In this document: positions 60,275 to 64,000 of the stretch, piece after piece
How the letters are laid out: each line of letters begins with the position of its first letter
Position numbering within the stretch: the stretch's first letter is position 1
Assembly: GCA_964030475.1 (NCBI GenBank)
Contig: CAXIPT010000005.1
Coordinates: 3,190,097-3,254,096 of the forward strand
DNA length: 64,000 nucleotides
Direction: 5' to 3'
Source of the DNA: Tethya wilhelma
Lineage: Eukaryota > Porifera > Demospongiae > Tethyida > Tethyidae
The notes under the pieces: generated by a model
Seen by the model: the letters and a program-made list of their open reading frames with translations, nothing else
Databases searched by the model: none
Told to the model about the DNA's origin: nothing
Position numbers and translations under genes: made by a program

Positions 60275-60960
60275 CCCAGGTGGAAATGAGAGTGGAAATG
60301 AGAGCGGAAATCCGTGGTAAAATCGCAGAATTATGTGGTAAACTGCAATACCGTAGAGTCGGGTTATTAGGCGCACTTCATTATTAGGCGCACATTTGCT
60401 ATTAGGCACATACTGTCTTCTTACACTTACCTTTGATAACAGGCGCAAAGTTTATAAACTGGATGTTCACGTAGTTTTCTAAACCTGACAGCCATAAACA
60501 ACGCTTTCTTTCACTACTTGGCCTTCCATTTCACTTGGAAAAGGCAGCTTCTCGCCGCTTTTAGAGCTCTAGCACCGCTAGCGCAATCGATTTCTGCTTG
60601 ATGACGTCATTTATTTGGAGGCGTGGTCATACGTTAGCCCTCGTTATTAGGCGCACCTCGTTATTTAGCGCATACTTTTTCACTAATATCCCAATAAGTG
60701 CATGCGCTTAATAACCCGACTCTACGGTATTTTACTAGCAGTATTCCGCTGTGTCTCGCCACTTACCATGCGTTGCCACTTTTTACCACTGATAAACCAC
60801 AGAGAAAAGCTAGCTAGCAGTTGCTAACACCATTGTAAGGCGTGTAGACATGACTACTTACAGCTTACACAAAGTGTCTGAGCTACAAGACTAGCAGAGC
60901 TCTGACTCTTGAGATGACACAGCCAATGGGTGGAGTCAATTTTAGCCAGGACTTTGACTA
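60275..60960. repeat. CCCGGGTG-like segment with nested MITE
   Basis: 'ggaaatccgtggtaaaat' to 'tattccgctgtgtctcgcc' and 'gtaaaccac' parallels 43208-43340, which has no insert. The segment is split by the 60349-60729 element. Confidence 0.65.
60349..60729. mobile_element. TACCGTAGAGTCGGG MITE with internal GCGCA repeats
   Basis: TACCGTAGAGTCGGGTTATT and AATAACCCGACTCTACGGTA are inverted ends. 'ttattaggcgcac' repeats at least five times inside. Comparison with 43266 ('cagtattttacc') shows a single TA at the empty site, so the TA was duplicated. Confidence 0.88.
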
Positions 60961-61224
60961 TCATAACATATAGAAAGACATATGATACAGCTCCTGCCTC
61001 CAAATGACTGAGATGTGTGTTTCACTTCAGTATCAAGCAGGCTACACAACCTTACTCAGCAGCCCGGCTGCAGTCTGGCTTGCCAAACTACTAGCTCAGT
61101 AGCTAGCTACACACACCAATTAACTCAAATGTGATTTGTAGAATTATGGAAAAATGAGAACAAACAAGTAAAAAAAAACAGTGGAAATGTAATGATACAC
61201 AGGAATGGCTAAATTGTACAGAAG

Positions 61225-61835
61225 CCGAGAGTGACCATTCACATTCATGATCACTCCTACCAGTTCAACAACATATTCACACATTTAGGTTCACATTCAT
61301 GATCAATTATAAACGTATTCTTGTATTTGGGTTCACATTCACTATCAAATTCTAAACAAATTCATGTTCACATTTGATCAGTCCACCAGTTCAGCAACAC
61401 ATATTCACGCATTCAGGTTCATCAGTTCTGTACCATGCATGTATTATTTATCATTGTTCACAATCTGAGGGATGATTAAAATGGCTGACAATGGAGTGGC
61501 TCCTGTATGGGCTGCACGTAACAATCTCCTTATTGAATCTCTCGAGTCATTTTGCACACAGGAAGAATTCCTTACACACTCTAACAGCCATTCCATCTTG
61601 TTCGCGTTCTTTTTACAATTTTACGGAAGCCGAGAGTGACCATTCACATTCACGATCCATTTTACCAGTTTAACAATGTATTCACCAATTCAGGTTCACG
61701 TTCACAATCAATTATACTAGATTAGTGACATATTCACACATTCAAGTTCACATTCACGATCAACTGCACTAGGTCAACAATTTATTCACACACTCAGGTT
61801 CACATTCACAATCAATTCTACTAGAGTAAGTGATT
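61225..61835 (+). repeat. Minisatellite of about 58 bp units split by a foldback
   Basis: Units start 'ggttcacattcacgatcaatt', continue 'ctactagttcaacaa' and end 'atattcacacattca'. About four units lie at 61225-61440 and four at 61640-61835. Both groups begin with GAAGCCGAGAGTGACCATTC, which is duplicated on each side (61222 and 61625), with foldback DNA (61490-61620) in between. Confidence 0.8.
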
Positions 61836-62230
61836 GCGTTTTCCAGGACACAGGCACATTTAGGTCACTAACTAAAACCACTTAGCAGCTAGGCAATAAT
61901 ATGACAATTACCTAAATCATACAAATTTTTTTCACACAAAACATGGACTTTGAGGACTAAGATATGAATTGAGAGCTTTCAATACTGACAAATAATTTTC
62001 AATAACAGCACAATTATTACGACGATTTTTAATAGTAAAAGATAAACTATAGCTATTAATTAAGGAAAAGACAATTATCAAAAAGGAAAGTTTCAGCAGG
62101 TACACCAACTTTAAATTTCTGTAGAAATTTCTTCCTAGCCACACATGGAAACTGTAAAATCTCCTCCTTCTAAAAACACTTGAATGTGTCCTCAGCTTCG
62201 CGAAGCTCATCATAAAATGAAAGATGAAAG

Positions 62231-62357
62231 TCTGAGAGAGGTAATAGGACATGGCTATGGCATCCAAACATATTATTATTTCAAANAGAAAACAGTAGTT
62301 CGTCTGAGAGAGGTAATAGGACATGGCTATGGCATCCAAACATATTATTATTTCAAA
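62231..62357. repeat. 55 bp direct duplication around an N
   Basis: 62231-62285 equals 62303-62357 (GAGAGAGGTAATAGGACATG within). An N at 62286 and 16 bases separate them. Same pattern as 1224-1852, so probably unmerged contig ends. Confidence 0.75.
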
Positions 62358-62553
62358 AAACCAAAATCTCTGTTGATAAGTAGCCTCTAGTAGCATACTG
62401 AATGACTATATTATTCCTTCAATAGAATGGATGACTCTTTCCTCCACTCATATATATGCTGTTATTGTTGAGTGTACTAGAGACTATAGTGATATTTGGA
62501 CATGAAATAACACAGAATGCTCCACCAAACCCAATCCGACCTCCACTAATAGN

Positions 62554-63090
62554 CGTGGGTCTTGGTCTCTTGAAGGTGTCTCTTTATCGATCTGGCTGAC
62601 GATTGCTCGTGCTCCTTGTCGTGGGTGGCTGATCTGATGTGGAGTGTTTCATCGCTGCCTCTGTTCACGGTGGTGTGGTTGAGAGGGGTCAGTAACCTAG
62701 GCAACAGAGCTGCACTCTTTCTAGGAGTAACTACATTGTTTCTCTGGTTCTTATTGCTAGCAGATGGTGGGCTCCATTGGGAGTCCAAACAGGAGCTGAG
62801 AGAGTTTCTCTTTGCTCTTCTTCTCTTTCCTCTGCCACTCACAGAGGAGATGTGTTTGGCTGAGAGGGCCTGGTGGTGTCCAGCAGTTACCATGGCATTG
62901 TCTTCCAGCAGGGAGCCTCTTCTCAGCTCCTTCATTTTGCTTTGAACTTTATTCACATACTGTGGAAAGGATGCCAGACCAGCAGGTAGCTTCTTTCTTG
63001 TCCTTGAATTACCACTCTTTCTCTCCTCCATGACTTGTTGCATAGCAGCACATGTAGAGGGTGACCACACACTTGTATATTGACTTTATA
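62554..63090 (-). CDS. Basic low-complexity protein exon, unrecognised
   Basis: An open frame of about 175 codons with no internal stop: SVWSPSTCAAMQQVMEERKS, KKLPAGLASFPQYVNKVQSK, SGRGKRRRAKRNSLSS, VVTPRKSAALLPRLL and RSIKRHLQETKTH. It is rich in Lys/Arg/Ser, suggesting a nuclear or cytoskeletal disordered tail. An in-frame stop lies about 20 codons upstream of SVW, and an AG just before (atacaag) could be an acceptor, so it is probably an internal or final exon. It ends at an N (62553). No family was recognised. Confidence 0.45.
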
Positions 63091-63504
63091 AGAGAGAAAA
63101 TTAAGTTCTTTTTAAAATGCAGCAAGATAGTTCTTTAGCTAAGCAACTTATGCTCTCAGATAAACAGAACCTCTGACTCAAAATGGAGTGGTGTAATACT
63201 GTATATATGTCTGTGTGTGTTCAATGAAAGCTCTCATTGTATTCATAACAGTGTCACTCCTCCATTCAGCATGGCTGATTCATGGCCTGGTAACAGGACA
63301 CCATCAGGTCACACAGCCATCAAACATGACAGCACCTATACACATGTCCAGGGACCCCAGCAAAGAGAAGAGAGAGAGAGATAGTATGTGGGAAAGAACT
63401 TAGAAAACATTTCATAGTGTACATTCTTGTTGCTAGGAGACAGTATTGAATATTATTCAGTAAGACCCCCTGTGGAGAGGTTTAGCATACTCTTTAATAC
63501 AAGT

Positions 63505-63510
63505 TTTATT
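63505..63510 (-). terminator. Possible poly(A) signal
   Basis: AATAAA on the minus strand, about 235 bp beyond the stop of the gene at the right edge. Placement is plausible but unsupported by other signals. Confidence 0.35.
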
Positions 63511-63745
63511 TATCAATGAAGCAATGAAGCAACATAGTGATTGTGCAATACCTATCATTGATGCTATAACTTATAAATTATAAGAAATCTTTGAAAAAAC
63601 AGACACTTGTACATACAGAGATTGCTGACTCAGCAAACATAAATATCAAAGTACCAGCTAAAAACAGTACTTTTCACAAGTCACATGACAGTCACATGAT
63701 CAGTCTCTTGTCCCCCTTTGCTCGCCAGACATAAGGTCACAGAGG

Positions 63746-64000
63746 TCAGGGGTCAGAAAGGTCAAGATCACCGAGATTGTCAACATCAAAGAGGGCTTCG
63801 TCAACAGTGACAACAGCTTTCAATCTGGTGACATCATCAGCTAATTCAGGTTCGTTAACATCAAGGTCTTCCTCTTCTATAAATAAAGCTTCGTCAATGG
63901 GGGTTGCCCCTTCGTTAGTTCCACATGGCCGAGTCTCGTCCGTACCACCAGTTGCACCACCTAATAGTGTTACCATGGTTACCAGTGAGTCACAATGTGT
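63746..64000 (-). CDS. C-terminal exon resembling ZC3H15/DFRP1
   Basis: Open from the window edge to TGA at 63746-63748. It is strongly acidic with two copies of a short motif: TPIDEALFIEEEDLDVNEPE and VTVDEALFDVDNLGDLDLSD at the very end. The C-terminus of ZC3H15 (DRG family regulatory protein 1, which binds and stabilises the GTPase DRG1) has a similar 'V(D/N)E.LF...DLD.L' ending, as I recall it. The zinc-finger and DRG-binding parts would be upstream, outside the window. Other acidic-tailed proteins remain possible. Confidence 0.4.
   Translation of the reverse strand, partial: THCDSLVTMVTLLGGATGGTDETRPCGTNEGATPIDEALFIEEEDLDVNEPELADDVTRLKAVVTVDEALFDVDNLGDLDLSDP

Noticed and set aside
61225..61835. 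CRISPR-like array
   Set aside because: Units are contiguous and diverged with no constant repeat/unique spacer pattern, in eukaryotic DNA.

Overview
This is eukaryotic, intron-containing genomic DNA from an invertebrate. The short spliceosomal introns (54, 67 and 70 bp), the very dense load of small inverted-repeat elements, and the mix of P-element-like, piggyBac, hAT, Copia and unclassified transposase remnants fit a demosponge such as an Amphimedon-like genome. That assignment is inference from repeat style, not proof. Single-N characters, one 874-base N run, a 53-base G run and duplicated contig ends show that this is a draft assembly.

The main host gene is PSMC4 (26S proteasome regulatory ATPase Rpt3/6B) on the plus strand, about 31.77-57.85 kb. 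Eight exons are recognised by protein similarity and compatible splice phases. Its introns are inflated to several kb by nested elements. The exon for the Walker B region was not found, an exon after the 'LLNQMD' stretch is corrupted by N plus poly-G, exon 3 occurs twice inside a 2.3 kb duplicated block, and the last exon was not seen. At the right edge on the minus strand there is a C-terminal exon resembling the ZC3H15/DFRP1 tail (63.75-64 kb) and an unrecognised basic-protein exon (62.55-63.09 kb). At 29.4-30.3 kb a small secreted or surface-type protein gene runs into the assembly gap.

The left 21 kb is a transposon graveyard: a 3.6 kb TIR element with TAA target duplication carrying a frame-broken D-D-E protein of about 1,000 aa (2.35-5.95 kb), itself nested in an older element; a P-element-type transposase 3' part with two clean introns, convergent with an intact 341-aa unknown protein (7.7-9.9 kb); a piggyBac pseudogene (12.1-13.0 kb) between two direct repeats; a Copia gag fragment; a hAT/DUF4371 pseudogene; and a Myb/SANT-like protein remnant between short inverted repeats (18.9-20.7 kb).

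From 21 to 30 kb and throughout the PSMC4 introns lie non-autonomous elements: the abundant TACCGTATAGCGGG family, CCCGGGTGAAAA elements, GTGACCTGTC elements, hAT-type CAGTGGCG elements, long foldbacks including a 1.07 kb palindrome, and a tRNA-like SINE. Several nested insertions can be dated relative to each other because an empty paralogous site is also in the window. The most unusual coding remnant is a RecQ-like helicase start followed by a Ulp1/C48-type cysteine protease domain at 37.9-38.6 kb, inside a PSMC4 intron.
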